A stretch of 64,000 nucleotides of DNA from contig NZ_BMQI01000010.1 in the NCBI RefSeq assembly GCF_014648035.1, positions 42,218 to 106,217 on the forward strand. Reading direction: 5' to 3'. The notes below the pieces were generated by a model. It saw only the letters and a list, made by a program, of their open reading frames with translations. It searched no databases and was not told where the DNA came from. Of this stretch, positions 7,499 through 16,578 are shown piece after piece. The translations under genes were made by a program, and so were the position numbers. Source of the DNA: Shewanella algicola (GTDB taxonomy: Bacteria > Pseudomonadota > Gammaproteobacteria > Enterobacterales > Shewanellaceae). The first letter of the stretch is position 1. Every line of letters begins with the position of its first letter.

Positions 7499-8992
7499 AT
7501 GATCACACAAGTTAAGCATTACATTGATGGCGAATTCACTCATGGCAACGGCGAGCGCAATATTGATGTGACTAACCCTGCTAACAATAGCGTTATTGCC
7601 AAAATTAACTGTGCCACGACCGCAGAAGTCGAGCTGGCGATCGACAGCGCTAAAGAAGCATTCAAAAGCTGGAAAGAAGTGCCAGTGTCAGAGCGTGCGC
7701 GCGTCATGTTGCGTTACCAACATTTATTAAAAGAACATCACGACGAGTTAGCGACCATTTTGGCGCAAGAAACCGGTAAAACCTTTGAAGATGCCAAAGG
7801 TGATGTATGGCGCGGTATTGAAGTGGCCGAACATGCCTGTAACGTTGCGTCGTTAATGATGGGCGAAACCGTTGAAAACGTCGCGCGTAATATTGACACC
7901 TACAGCTACACGCAACCACTTGGCGTGTGCGCGGGTATTACCCCGTTTAACTTCCCGGCGATGATCCCATTATGGATGTTCCCCTTATCGATTGCCTGCG
8001 GTAACACCTTTATTTTAAAACCGTCTGAACAAGACCCAATGACGCCACAGCGTTTAGTCGAATTATTTGTTGAAGCCGGCGCGCCAAAAGGTGTGTTACA
8101 GCTTATTCATGGCGACAAAACCGCAGTAGACATGTTGTTAACTGACCCCGCCATTAAAGCGATTTCGTTTGTCGGTTCAGTGGGTGTAGGCCAATACATT
8201 TACAAAACAGGTACTGACAATCTAAAACGTGTGCAAGCCTTTGCGGGTGCTAAAAACCACTGTGTGATTATGCCTGATGCAAACAAGCAACAAGTGATCA
8301 ATAACATGATCGGCGCTTCAGTTGGTGCTGCGGGTCAACGTTGTATGGCCATTTCAGTGGCAGTATTTGTCGGTAAAGCCAAAGAGTGGATCCCTGAATT
8401 AAAAGAGGCGCTTGCCAAAGTGCGCCCAGGTTTGTGGGACGATAAAGACGCCGCTTACGGCCCAGTCATCAGCCCTGCAGCCAAAGAGCGCGTGTTAAAA
8501 CTCATCGCCCAAGGAAAAGCGGAAGGCGCTGAATGCTTACTCGACGGTAGCGACTTTACCCTTGAAGGTTATGAGTCTGGTAACTGGGTGGGTCCAACTA
8601 TGTTTACCAATGTCACCACCGACATGAGCATCTACAAAGAAGAGATTTTTGGCCCTGTACTGTGTTGTATGGAAGCTGAAACATTAGACGATGCCATTGA
8701 GCTTGTTAACAACAGCCCATACGGTAACGGCACCTCAATCTTTACCGCATCAGGCGGCGCAGCGCGTAAGTACCAGCATGAAATTGAAGTGGGTCAAGTG
8801 GGCATTAACGTGCCTATTCCTGTGCCATTACCGTTCTTTTCATTTACCGGCTGGAAAGGCAGTTTCTATGGCGACCAACACGCCTATGGCAAGCAAGCTG
8901 TGCGTTTTTGCACTGAAACCAAAACCATCACCACCCGTTGGTTTGACTCAGAAGCCGTTAGCGGTCCTAACATGAGCATTAACTTAAAATAA
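7499..8992 (+). CDS. mmsA: CoA-acylating methylmalonate-semialdehyde dehydrogenase
   Basis: Oxidises methylmalonate semialdehyde to propionyl-CoA with NAD and CoA, the last dedicated step of valine breakdown. The 497-residue protein is an aldehyde dehydrogenase: [21 protein letters not shown] at 138-158, [10 protein letters not shown], the glycine-rich FVGSVGVG, and catalytic Cys282 in GQRCMAIS. The replacement of the usual general-base Glu motif and the [15 protein letters not shown] segment are typical of the CoA-dependent MmsA branch. It is separated from the thiolase by 164 bases in which I see no clear signal, and from the next gene by 193 bases with a hairpin, so internal promoters are possible. 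Confidence 0.94.
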   Translation: MITQVKHYIDGEFTHGNGERNIDVTNPANNSVIAKINCATTAEVELAIDSAKEAFKSWKEVPVSERARVMLRYQHLLKEHHDELATILAQETGKTFEDAKGDVWRGIEVAEHACNVASLMMGETVENVARNIDTYSYTQPLGVCAGITPFNFPAMIPLWMFPLSIACGNTFILKPSEQDPMTPQRLVELFVEAGAPKGVLQLIHGDKTAVDMLLTDPAIKAISFVGSVGVGQYIYKTGTDNLKRVQAFAGAKNHCVIMPDANKQQVINNMIGASVGAAGQRCMAISVAVFVGKAKEWIPELKEALAKVRPGLWDDKDAAYGPVISPAAKERVLKLIAQGKAEGAECLLDGSDFTLEGYESGNWVGPTMFTNVTTDMSIYKEEIFGPVLCCMEAETLDDAIELVNNSPYGNGTSIFTASGGAARKYQHEIEVGQVGINVPIPVPLPFFSFTGWKGSFYGDQHAYGKQAVRFCTETKTITTRWFDSEAVSGPNMSINLK

Positions 8993-9014
8993 GTGTGCTG
9001 TGATGAGTCCCCAT

Positions 9015-9047
9015 TTGTCGCGATGCATCATCGATATATCGCGACAA
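9015..9047. other. Hairpin between mmsA and the acyl-CoA dehydrogenase gene
   Basis: TTGTCGCGAT pairs perfectly with ATCGCGACAA over a 13-nt loop, 22 bases after the mmsA stop. A strong T-tract is lacking, so it may be a weak terminator, an mRNA 3' stabiliser or an operator. Confidence 0.45.
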
Positions 9048-9185
9048 TTTATGCTTAATTCAACAAGACAATCTTGACTTACACCATTGCTTTTTTGGTA
9101 CACAATGGTCAAGCAACTTAAGTTGCTGTGAGCAAGTGACTAAATGACCCAAGAGTCATAATCAGACAATAAATAGGAGTCCGAC

Positions 9186-10343
9186 ATGGATTTTAATTTA
9201 AACGAAGATCAGCGCCAATTTGCTGATTTAGCCCGCCAATTTGCCGCAGATGAACTCGCTCCATTTGCCGCTAAATGGGACGAAGAACATCATTTTCCTA
9301 AAGACGTGATTCAAAAAGCCGGCGAACTGGGTTTTTGTTCATTGTATTCGCCAGAGTCAGAAGGCGGCATGGGCTTATCTCGTTTAGATGCGTCAATTAT
9401 TTTTGAAGAGCTTGCCCACGGCTGTACCGCTACAACAGCCATGTTAACCATTCATAATATGGCGACCTGGATGGTGACCACCTGGGGCACCGAAACCTTG
9501 CGTAAACAATGGTCAGAAGGCTTAACCACAGGGCAACTGTTAGCCTCTTATTGCTTAACTGAGCCAGGTGCTGGCAGTGACGCGGCATCATTGCAAACTA
9601 AAGCGGTGCGTGATGGTGATGATTACCTTATTACTGGCTCAAAAATGTTTATCTCTGGTGCCGGCGAAACCGAATTATTAGTGGTGATGTGCCGTACCGG
9701 CGAAGCGGGCCCTAAAGGCATTTCTGCCATTGCGGTACCGGCTGATGCTGCTGGTGTTACTTATGGTAAAGCGGAAGATAAAATGGGTTGGAATGCTCAA
9801 CCTACAAGACTCATTAGTTTTGAAAACGTGCGCGTGCCTGCCGCTAACTTACTTGGTGATGAAGGCCAGGGTTTTACTTTTGCCATGAAAGGCCTCGACG
9901 GCGGGCGCATTAACATTGCCACGTGCTCTATTGGCACCGCGCAGGCGGCATTAACGCGCGCGACACAATACATGAACGAGCGTAAGCAGTTTGGCAAACC
10001 GTTAGCGGCATTCCAGGCACTGCAATTTAAATTAGCCGACATGGCAACAGAGTTAGTTGCTGCGCGCCAAATGGTGCGATTAGCGGCATTTAAACTTGAT
10101 ATTCAAGACCCAGAAGCCAGTGCCTATTGCGCTATGGCCAAACGCTTTGCGACCGATGTGGGATTCCAGGTGTGTGACAGCGCGCTGCAAATTCATGGCG
10201 GTTACGGTTATATCCGTGAATATCCGCTTGAGCGTCATTTCCGTGATGTGCGCGTGCATCAGATTTTAGAAGGCACTAACGAAATTATGCGCCTTATTAT
10301 TGTTCGTCGCTTGTTAGATGAGAATGCTCATCCGATTTTGTAA
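9186..10343 (+). CDS. Acyl-CoA dehydrogenase (isobutyryl-/2-methylbutyryl-CoA type)
   Basis: FAD enzyme that introduces the alpha-beta double bond into branched short-chain acyl-CoAs, passing electrons to ETF. The 385-residue protein has the N-terminal helical domain (MDFNLNEDQRQFADLARQF), the ACAD signature CLTEPGAGSDAASLQTKA (about 123-140), GWNAQPTRLISFENVRVP in the beta domain, and near the C-terminus QIHGGYGYIREYPLERHFRD and HQILEGTNEIMRLI, where the catalytic Glu of the short/branched-chain branch is expected. TAGGAG lies 5 bases before the ATG. Its place between mmsA and the hydratase assigns it to valine/isoleucine breakdown; chain-length preference cannot be read from sequence. Confidence 0.9.
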   Translation: MDFNLNEDQRQFADLARQFAADELAPFAAKWDEEHHFPKDVIQKAGELGFCSLYSPESEGGMGLSRLDASIIFEELAHGCTATTAMLTIHNMATWMVTTWGTETLRKQWSEGLTTGQLLASYCLTEPGAGSDAASLQTKAVRDGDDYLITGSKMFISGAGETELLVVMCRTGEAGPKGISAIAVPADAAGVTYGKAEDKMGWNAQPTRLISFENVRVPAANLLGDEGQGFTFAMKGLDGGRINIATCSIGTAQAALTRATQYMNERKQFGKPLAAFQALQFKLADMATELVAARQMVRLAAFKLDIQDPEASAYCAMAKRFATDVGFQVCDSALQIHGGYGYIREYPLERHFRDVRVHQILEGTNEIMRLIIVRRLLDENAHPIL

Positions 10344-10408
10344 TGGATTGAACAACTTACAATACCAAGATTTAATCACCTGCGCTTAGGTGAACATAAG
10401 GACATAGC

Positions 10409-11194
10409 ATGATGACGACACATACAGCGATTATTGAACATATTATTGGCCATACAGCCGTTTTGACTCTCAACAACCCGCCAGCCAATACCTGGACCGC
10501 AGACAGCTTACAGTTATTGAAGCAAATCATTATTAAGCTGAATCAAAACAACGATATTTATGCCTTAGTGATCACCGGACAAGGTGAAAAGTTTTTCTCT
10601 GCAGGTGCCGATTTAAATTTATTTGCCGATGGCGATAAAGGCAATGCTGCAAGTATGGCAAAGCATTTTGGTGAAGCCTTTGAAACCCTAAGCGCGTTTC
10701 GTGGTGTGTCCATTGCCGCCATTAACGGTTACACCATGGGCGGTGGTTTAGAAGTCGCATTAGCCTGTGACTTACGCATTGCCGAAGAACAAGCGCAAAT
10801 GGCGCTGCCTGAAGCCACGGTCGGTTTACTTCCTTGTGCGGGTGGCACCCAAAACCTCACCGCATTAGTGGGCGAAGGCTGGGCAAAACGCATGATTTTA
10901 TGTGGTGAACGTATTGGCGCTGCTAAAGCTGAAAAAATTGGCCTAGTTGAAGAAGTGGTTGAAAAGGGTCAGGTTCTTGATGCTGCCGTTGCCTTAGCAG
11001 CCAAAGTGGCCAAACAATCACCGAGCAGTGTGAGTTTGTGTAAAACCTTAATTCAAGCTGGACGAACAATGCCGCGAACTCAAGCCCTGCCGCTTGAGCG
11101 CGAATTGTTTGTTGGGTTATTTGATACCGAAGATCAAGCTGAAGGTGTGAACGCCTTTTTACAAAAACGCCCAGCAAACTGGAGGAATCGCTAA
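10409..11194 (+). CDS. Enoyl-CoA hydratase
   Basis: Crotonase-family hydratase that adds water to methacrylyl-CoA or tiglyl-CoA. The 261-residue protein has the oxyanion-hole loop FFSAGADLNLF (about 66-76), the second glycine loop NGYTMGGGLEVALACDLRIA (about 109-128) and the catalytic glutamate region ALPEATVGLLPCAGGT (about 134-149). Two in-frame ATGs are adjacent (10409 and 10412) after AAGGA; either could be used. The stop codon overlaps the next start as TAATG, indicating translational coupling with the following hydrolase gene. Confidence 0.9.
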   Translation: MMTTHTAIIEHIIGHTAVLTLNNPPANTWTADSLQLLKQIIIKLNQNNDIYALVITGQGEKFFSAGADLNLFADGDKGNAASMAKHFGEAFETLSAFRGVSIAAINGYTMGGGLEVALACDLRIAEEQAQMALPEATVGLLPCAGGTQNLTALVGEGWAKRMILCGERIGAAKAEKIGLVEEVVEKGQVLDAAVALAAKVAKQSPSSVSLCKTLIQAGRTMPRTQALPLERELFVGLFDTEDQAEGVNAFLQKRPANWRNR

Positions 11195-12312
11195 TGACTC
11201 AAGAGGTAATATTTCAAACACTCGGCACACTCTCTGGCCAATCAATTGGCATCGTGACCCTTAACATCGAAAAAGCGCTCAATGCGTTAACCCTCGATAT
11301 GGTTGCCGCGATGCAAACTCAATTAACTCACTGGCAAACAGACGACAACATTGCGTGTGTGGTGCTACAAGGCGCGGGCGAAAAAGCATTTTGCGCTGGT
11401 GGTGATGTGCGTGCGATTTACCATGCCTCAATTGCCAACCCTAACAACATCACCGATGAAGCCTGCGGTTTCTTTACCCAAGAATACCAGCTTGACTACT
11501 TACTCCATCAGTTTGGCAAACCCATTTTAGTGTGGGGGGATGGCATTGTCATGGGGGGCGGCTTAGGTTTAATGGCCGGCGGCAGTCATCGTATTGTGAC
11601 TGAGCGCAGTCGAATTGCCATGCCAGAAGTCACCATTGGTTTATACCCAGATGTCGGTGGCAGCTACTTTTTAAATCGTATGCCAGGCAAGACCGGGCTA
11701 TTTTTAGGCCTTACCGCCTACAACATGAACGCAAGCGATGCGCTGTATGTTGAACTGGGCAATCATTATTTAACCAGTGATCAACAAGAGCCATTGTTCG
11801 ATGCGATGGCAGAGCTTAATTGGAGCCAGGACTCTGAGCTCAATCATCAGTTGTTAAGTGATTTACTCACCACGATGACTGAGCCGCATTTAGCAACGCT
11901 GCCAGACAGTCCTTTACAGCAATTTCAAACTCAAATCGATTTATTAATGTCTGGCGATATTCTAGATGTGCATCATCAATTATCGACCTTAAACACTGAG
12001 CTTGAATGGCTACAACGAGCGCAGAAAACCGCGCTAGCCGGCAGCCCAATTAGTTGGCATTTAATTTTTGCTCAAGCCCAGTTAGGTACTGAGCTTAGTT
12101 TAGCGCAATGTTTCCAGTGGGAGCTTGGTGTTAGCGTGAATTGTTGCTCAATGGGTGATTTTTGCGAAGGGGTTCGGGCGTTATTGATTGATAAAGACCG
12201 CCAACCTAAATGGTTATTTAACGATGTTGAAGCCGTAGAACAAAGCCGAATTGACCAACTGACCACATCCCCGTGGAACAATGACAACCACCCATTAGCT
12301 GACTTTACTTAA
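11194..12312 (+). CDS. 3-hydroxyisobutyryl-CoA hydrolase
   Basis: Releases 3-hydroxyisobutyrate from its CoA ester in valine breakdown, which avoids build-up of reactive methacrylyl-CoA. The 372-residue crotonase-fold protein is longer than hydratases, as usual for this hydrolase. It shows AFCAGGDVRAIYH (oxyanion loop, about 66-78), GDGIVMGGGLGLMAGG, and MPEVTIGLYPDVGGSYFL with the catalytic Glu and Asp of the hydrolase branch. GGAGG is 8 bases before the start, inside the upstream gene, and the stop/start overlap by one base couples the two genes. The product feeds the dehydrogenase encoded 14 bases downstream. Confidence 0.9.
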   Translation: MTQEVIFQTLGTLSGQSIGIVTLNIEKALNALTLDMVAAMQTQLTHWQTDDNIACVVLQGAGEKAFCAGGDVRAIYHASIANPNNITDEACGFFTQEYQLDYLLHQFGKPILVWGDGIVMGGGLGLMAGGSHRIVTERSRIAMPEVTIGLYPDVGGSYFLNRMPGKTGLFLGLTAYNMNASDALYVELGNHYLTSDQQEPLFDAMAELNWSQDSELNHQLLSDLLTTMTEPHLATLPDSPLQQFQTQIDLLMSGDILDVHHQLSTLNTELEWLQRAQKTALAGSPISWHLIFAQAQLGTELSLAQCFQWELGVSVNCCSMGDFCEGVRALLIDKDRQPKWLFNDVEAVEQSRIDQLTTSPWNNDNHPLADFT

Positions 12313-12326
12313 TAAGGATTATTATC

Positions 12327-13226
12327 ATGGCAACTGTAGCATTTATTGGTTTAGGTAACATGGGCGGCCCAATGGCGGTCAATTTAATCAAAGCCGGCAT
12401 GACAGTGACAGTATTTGATTTAAATCCGCTTGCAGTCGAAGCGTTAACCTCACAAGGTGCACTCAGTGCTAAAACCGCTTGCGGCGCAGCGGCATCAGCA
12501 GACTTTGTGATTACCATGTTGCCTGCAAGCAAACATGTTCTGGGTTTATATTTAGGCGATGCCGATAACAAAGGTTTGCTTGAGGTGGTGTCTAAACAGA
12601 CCTTATTAATTGATTGCTCAACCATTGATGCCGACAGTGCTCGTATTGTGGGTGCAAAAGCTGCTGACATGGGGATCGCGTTTATGGACGCACCAGTATC
12701 GGGCGGCACAGCAGGCGCTGCAGCAGGCACCTTGACCTTTATTTGTGGTGGCTCAGAGGCGGCTTACACGCAAGCACAAACCGTGTTAACCGTCATGGGC
12801 GGTAATATTTTTCATGCGGGCGCAGTAGGGGCAGGGCAAGTTGCTAAGATTTGTAATAACATGCTGTTGTCAGTATTGATGATTGGTACCAGTGAATCAA
12901 TCCAATTAGGATTAGATAATGGCTTAGATCCTAAAGTGTTGTCTGATATCATGAAAGTCAGCAGCGGCGGTAACTGGACACTCGAAAAGTACAATCCATG
13001 TCCAGATGTGATGGAAAATGTGCCGTCGTCTAAAGGGTATCAAGGCGGCTTTATGGTCGACCTCATGGTGAAGGATTTAGGCTTGTCGCAACAGGCGGCA
13101 TTAACCTCTAACTCGAGTACACCGATGGGCTCACTTGCACGCAGTTTGTATGTTAATCATGCGCGTCAAGGCAATGGTAGCCGCGATTTCTCGAGTATTT
13201 TTGAACAGTTTGCAAAGAAAAAATAA
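12327..13226 (+). CDS. mmsB: 3-hydroxyisobutyrate dehydrogenase
   Basis: NAD-dependent oxidation of 3-hydroxyisobutyrate to methylmalonate semialdehyde, the MmsA substrate. The 299-residue beta-hydroxyacid dehydrogenase has the N-terminal FIGLGNMGGPMAVNLIKAG Rossmann signature, the substrate loop MDAPVSGGTAGAAAGT (about 119-134) and the catalytic Lys in GQVAKICNNML (about 168-178). AAGGATT lies before the ATG in a 14-base gap from the hydrolase gene. It completes the valine branch with the neighbouring mmsA. Confidence 0.95.
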   Translation: MATVAFIGLGNMGGPMAVNLIKAGMTVTVFDLNPLAVEALTSQGALSAKTACGAAASADFVITMLPASKHVLGLYLGDADNKGLLEVVSKQTLLIDCSTIDADSARIVGAKAADMGIAFMDAPVSGGTAGAAAGTLTFICGGSEAAYTQAQTVLTVMGGNIFHAGAVGAGQVAKICNNMLLSVLMIGTSESIQLGLDNGLDPKVLSDIMKVSSGGNWTLEKYNPCPDVMENVPSSKGYQGGFMVDLMVKDLGLSQQAALTSNSSTPMGSLARSLYVNHARQGNGSRDFSSIFEQFAKKK

Positions 13227-13238
13227 AGGATTCAGTTG

Positions 13239-13997
13239 ATGGAATTAAAAGATAAGGTTGTCGTCATTACTGGCGGAGCAGGTGGTTTAGGTCTGGCTAT
13301 GGCACATGATTTAGCTGCCCAAGGTGCTAAATTGGCACTTATCGATGTTGACCAAACCAAGCTTGAACAAGCTTGTGCTGATTTAGGGGCGACAACTGAA
13401 GTACAAGGTTATGCGCTAGACATTACCGACGAAGAAGATGTGGTGGCGGGCTTTCAGTATATCGTTGAAGACTTTGGTCAGGTGAATGTGCTTATCAATA
13501 ACGCGGGCATTTTACGTGACGGCTTAATGGTTAAGGCTAAAGATGGCGTTGTTACCGACCGTATGTCGTATCAGCAGTTTCAATCGGTTATCAATGTTAA
13601 CTTAACCGGCAGCTTTTTATGTGGCCGTGAAGCCGCCGCCGCGATGATAGAAACCCAGCAAAATGGCGTAATTATTAATATTTCCAGCATTGCTAAATGC
13701 GGCAATATGGGCCAATCAAATTATTCAGCATCTAAAGCGGGTGTTGCAGCAATGTCGGTAGGTTGGGCGAAGGAATTAGCCCGTTACAATATCCGTAGCG
13801 CCGCAGTGGCTCCGGGTGTTATCGCCACTGAAATGACCGCAGCCATGAAGCCTGAGGCATTAGAGCGTTTAGAGAAAATGGTCCCAGTAGGGCGCTTAGG
13901 TCAACCTGAAGAAATCGCATCAACGGTTCGTTTTATCATTGAAAATGATTATGTAAACGGGCGCGTATTTGAAATTGACGGCGGGATTCGCTTATAG
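13239..13997 (+). CDS. SDR family dehydrogenase, probable 3-hydroxy-2-methylbutyryl-CoA dehydrogenase
   Basis: Last gene of the branched-chain cluster. The 252-residue protein is a classical SDR: TGGAGGLGLAMA cofactor loop (about 11-22), a basic-residue-free second strand ending LIDVD (Asp after strand two suggests NAD rather than NADP), NNAGIL, and the Ser/Tyr/Lys triad in ISSIAKCGNMGQSNYSASKAG. The ATG is chosen over a TTG one codon upstream because AAGGA lies 8 bases before it. Isoleucine breakdown needs a 3-hydroxy-2-methylbutyryl-CoA dehydrogenase and no other candidate is present, so that role is inferred; it resembles FabG closely enough that automatic annotation may call it a 3-oxoacyl-ACP reductase. 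Confidence 0.85.
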   Translation: MELKDKVVVITGGAGGLGLAMAHDLAAQGAKLALIDVDQTKLEQACADLGATTEVQGYALDITDEEDVVAGFQYIVEDFGQVNVLINNAGILRDGLMVKAKDGVVTDRMSYQQFQSVINVNLTGSFLCGREAAAAMIETQQNGVIINISSIAKCGNMGQSNYSASKAGVAAMSVGWAKELARYNIRSAAVAPGVIATEMTAAMKPEALERLEKMVPVGRLGQPEEIASTVRFIIENDYVNGRVFEIDGGIRL

Positions 13998-14026
13998 AAC
14001 ACTGCTAGTCAGTTTGTTATGATGCT

Positions 14027-14076
14027 GTCACGCCGAGCAATACAATGTGTATTCGCTCGGCGTGACTTTTTTATTT
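14027..14076 (+). terminator. Strong terminator closing the branched-chain cluster
   Basis: A perfect 12-bp stem (GTCACGCCGAGC / GCTCGGCGTGAC), extended inward by AATAC / GTATT with one bulge, is followed by T6 and more T. It sits between the SDR gene and the next small gene, whose ribosome binding site begins three bases after the T-rich tract. Confidence 0.92.
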
Positions 14077-14091
14077 TTAGGGATTGATCAT

Positions 14092-14331
14092 GTGGCTAAA
14101 TTAGAACTTATATTAAAAAAAATCATGCTTACCGTGGGGATCCTAGGCGTTGTGATTATTTATGGCGGTTTTTTGTATCTGCTGTTTTCAGGGCGATCAA
14201 CTGCAGCCCTGCCGTGGTTCTTACTGATTTCTCCGTGGATTTGTGTGTATTTTGGCTTGAGCCACGTACAGCAAGTGGCGGTGATTAGCTGGTTTGCGAG
14301 TAAATTCAGCTTTAGAAAGTCATCTAAATAA
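14092..14331 (+). CDS. Small two-helix membrane protein of unknown function
   Basis: From the GTG start the protein has 79 residues with two hydrophobic segments (about 11-34, LTVGILGVVIIYGGFLYLLF; and 40-56, LPWFLLISPWICVYFGL) and a basic C-terminal tail (KFSFRKSSK). AGGGA lies 8 bases upstream. An in-frame GTG at 14047 would place the start inside the terminator stem, so it is rejected. The gene lies 23 bases before a DMT-family exporter on the same strand and may be co-transcribed with it. I do not recognise the family. Confidence 0.6.
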   Translation: MAKLELILKKIMLTVGILGVVIIYGGFLYLLFSGRSTAALPWFLLISPWICVYFGLSHVQQVAVISWFASKFSFRKSSK

Positions 14332-14354
14332 TGCACTCTCAGTAAGGTTAACTT

Positions 14355-15353
14355 ATGGCTTCTGCCACGCCACTATCACGCATCGCATTGACATTTTACA
14401 CCTTAGTCGCCTTAATCGCGTTTGCAGCTAACTCTGTATTTAGCCGCCTTGCGTTGTCAAATGAACAGGCAGTGCCTCTCATTGACCCAAGCAGTTTTAC
14501 CGCCATCAGATTAGCATCTGGTGCATTGATGTTGGCTTTGTTGATGGTACTGACATCGGCAAAAAAGCGATCAACACAAGATCTTGCAACAGAAAACCGA
14601 GCAACAAAACATACATTGCCAACACAAGCTCATGGCAGTTATTTAGCCGCGGCATTATTGTTTGTTTATGCCATTGGGTTTTCGTATGCGTATGTACTGC
14701 TCGACACCGCGACCGGAGCATTAGTATTATTTGCCGCGGTGCAAATTAGCATGATGTTTATCAGTTATTTAAAAGGTCACCGACTTAATGTGCTTGAGAT
14801 AGTTGGCGCGCTAGTGGCTTTTGCAGGTTTTGGCTATTTAGTGTGGCCAAGTCTCAGCCTTGGCAGTGAAACATTATCAATAACCGGCTTAGTGCTTATG
14901 GCGATTAGTGGTTGCGCCTGGGGCGGCTATACCTTGTTAGGTAAGGGCACTGCTAACCCCTTATTTGCCACAGGTTACAATTTTATTCGCACTTTACCCT
15001 TAGTGTTGTTAATGCTTGCCAGCGTATGGTTGTTATCGATGTTAATGCCTGTCGACCCAATGCAATCAGAATCAGCAGGGCTAGCATTTCACTTAAGCAC
15101 TCAAGGGATTGTACTGGCGATACTGTCTGGCGCGCTGGCCTCAGGTGTGGGCTATGCGTTATGGTATCAAGCACTTAGAGGGCTCAGTGCTAATCATGCC
15201 GCAGTATTACAACTGTCTGTGCCGGTAATAGCAGCCGTTGGCGGCGTTATCTTTGTTGGCGAGCAAATCAGTGTCCATCTTATTATTTGCACCAGTATTG
15301 TTCTGTTTGGTATTGCGCTTGTCATCTTAGCCAAAACAAAACATAAACTTTAA
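14355..15353 (+). CDS. EamA/DMT-family transporter
   Basis: Drug/metabolite-transporter superfamily permease in the inner membrane, substrate unknown. The 332-residue protein has about ten hydrophobic segments arranged as two EamA repeats; the first opens with ALIAFAANSVFSRLAL and contains FTAIRLASGALML, and the second includes GCAWGGYTLLGK and LASGVGYALWYQALRGLSANHAAVLQLSVPVIA split over two helices. A hydrophilic loop with KKRSTQDLATENRATKH separates helices two and three. It follows the small membrane-protein gene and precedes a carboxypeptidase-like gene with 26 bases between, perhaps one transcript. Confidence 0.88.
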   Translation: MASATPLSRIALTFYTLVALIAFAANSVFSRLALSNEQAVPLIDPSSFTAIRLASGALMLALLMVLTSAKKRSTQDLATENRATKHTLPTQAHGSYLAAALLFVYAIGFSYAYVLLDTATGALVLFAAVQISMMFISYLKGHRLNVLEIVGALVAFAGFGYLVWPSLSLGSETLSITGLVLMAISGCAWGGYTLLGKGTANPLFATGYNFIRTLPLVLLMLASVWLLSMLMPVDPMQSESAGLAFHLSTQGIVLAILSGALASGVGYALWYQALRGLSANHAAVLQLSVPVIAAVGGVIFVGEQISVHLIICTSIVLFGIALVILAKTKHKL

Positions 15354-15379
15354 CGAGAATTAACGATAAAAGAGGTTTC

Positions 15380-16300
15380 ATGACAGATTCAACTGTATAC
15401 CCCATCGGCACACCGGGACAAAAATGGACCGACGCCGAAAAAGCGCAATGGCTTGCCCAAGTGACGATTAAGCGCTCATATCAAGAAGAAGTAGTGAGCA
15501 AATTAACGCCGCTCGCAAGCCAGTTTGACCAAGTGCAGTATGGCGCATTATCTTTTGACGCTGACAAGTATCCGTTATTTGGCTTTAAGTCGCACAACTG
15601 GGACAGCAACAAAAAGACCATTTTAGTAACCGGTGGCGTACACGGTTACGAAACCAGTGGTGTCCATGGTGCAATTCAATTTTTAGCCACTAAAGCCAAA
15701 CATTACAGCCAGTATTTTAATATTGCCGTGGCGCCGTGTGTCAGCCCGTGGGGTTATGAAACCATTAACCGTTGGAACCCAAAAGCAATAGACCCAAACC
15801 GCTCATTTTATGCCAATAGCCCAGCTGAAGAGTCGGCGGCATTAATGGCGTTTGTGGCCACATTAGGTGAGGTGTATGCCCACATCGATTTGCATGAAAC
15901 CACCGACACAGACGAGCTAGAGTTTAGACCTCTGTTATCTGCCCGTGATGGCGTTGAATACGATAAAGGCGTTATTCCTGACGGATTTTATTTGGTTGGC
16001 GACAGTGATAATCCAACCCCTGAGTTTCAAAAAGCCATTATCGATTCGGTGGCCAAAGTGACTCATATTGCACCAGATGATGACGGTCAATTAATTGAAG
16101 TACCGATTGAACAATTTGGGGTGATTAATTACCCGGTTAAAAAGCTCAGCCTGTGCGCAGGGATCACCGTGAATCATTTCAATACCACCACAGAAGTGTA
16201 TCCAGACAGCCCACATGTCACGATTCAGCAATGTAACGATGCACAAGTGGCTGCCATTACGGGTGGCTTAGATTACATTGTGGATTATTTAAAGACTTAA
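15380..16300 (+). CDS. M14-type metallocarboxypeptidase-like / succinylglutamate desuccinylase-aspartoacylase family
   Basis: Zinc-dependent hydrolase with a carboxypeptidase A-like fold. The 306-residue protein has the zinc-binding HxxE motif in TGGVHGYETSGVHGA (about 88-102), the downstream zinc His in AHIDLHETTDTDE (about 170-182), a substrate-carboxylate region INRWNPKAIDPNRSFY with the conserved Asn-Arg pair, and a catalytic Glu candidate in CAGITVNHFNTTTEVYPDS. There is no signal peptide, so it is cytosolic. Substrate cannot be assigned: both N-acyl amino acid deacylases and peptidases share this fold. The AGAGG ribosome binding site is 5 bases before the ATG. Confidence 0.75.
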   Translation: MTDSTVYPIGTPGQKWTDAEKAQWLAQVTIKRSYQEEVVSKLTPLASQFDQVQYGALSFDADKYPLFGFKSHNWDSNKKTILVTGGVHGYETSGVHGAIQFLATKAKHYSQYFNIAVAPCVSPWGYETINRWNPKAIDPNRSFYANSPAEESAALMAFVATLGEVYAHIDLHETTDTDELEFRPLLSARDGVEYDKGVIPDGFYLVGDSDNPTPEFQKAIIDSVAKVTHIAPDDDGQLIEVPIEQFGVINYPVKKLSLCAGITVNHFNTTTEVYPDSPHVTIQQCNDAQVAAITGGLDYIVDYLKT

Positions 16301-16318
16301 CAAAGTCGTTAAATTGTA

Positions 16319-16364
16319 AATGCTTTGCTGTTGCGGTTTTTCATTGCATCAACAGCAAAGCATT
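16319..16364. other. Long hairpin after the M14-like gene
   Basis: AATGCTTTGCTGTTG pairs perfectly (15 bp) with CAACAGCAAAGCATT across a 16-nt loop. No clear T-tract follows on either side; likely an mRNA 3' end or weak terminator. Confidence 0.55.
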
Positions 16365-16578
16365 ATGATTGGGTTTAGGTTGATAAATAGACCAAAAATC
16401 CTTACAATGTCGCGCTTTATATCTACCCCTTCGGCGATGCCGTATATCAGTTTAAATCTCACTATTATTTGCTTGGCATTTGGTTAAGAGCTGACATGAG
16501 TCATACAGATGTCAACTCGCACCATTAAGCTATAATGTGATACCGGTTTAAACACACAACACGATTTGGAATTTCATT

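Noticed and set aside
9074..9109. Promoter-like TTGACT and inverted repeat ACCATTG/CAATGGT before the acyl-CoA dehydrogenase gene
   Set aside because: No -10 hexamer at acceptable spacing could be found; left as a possibility only.
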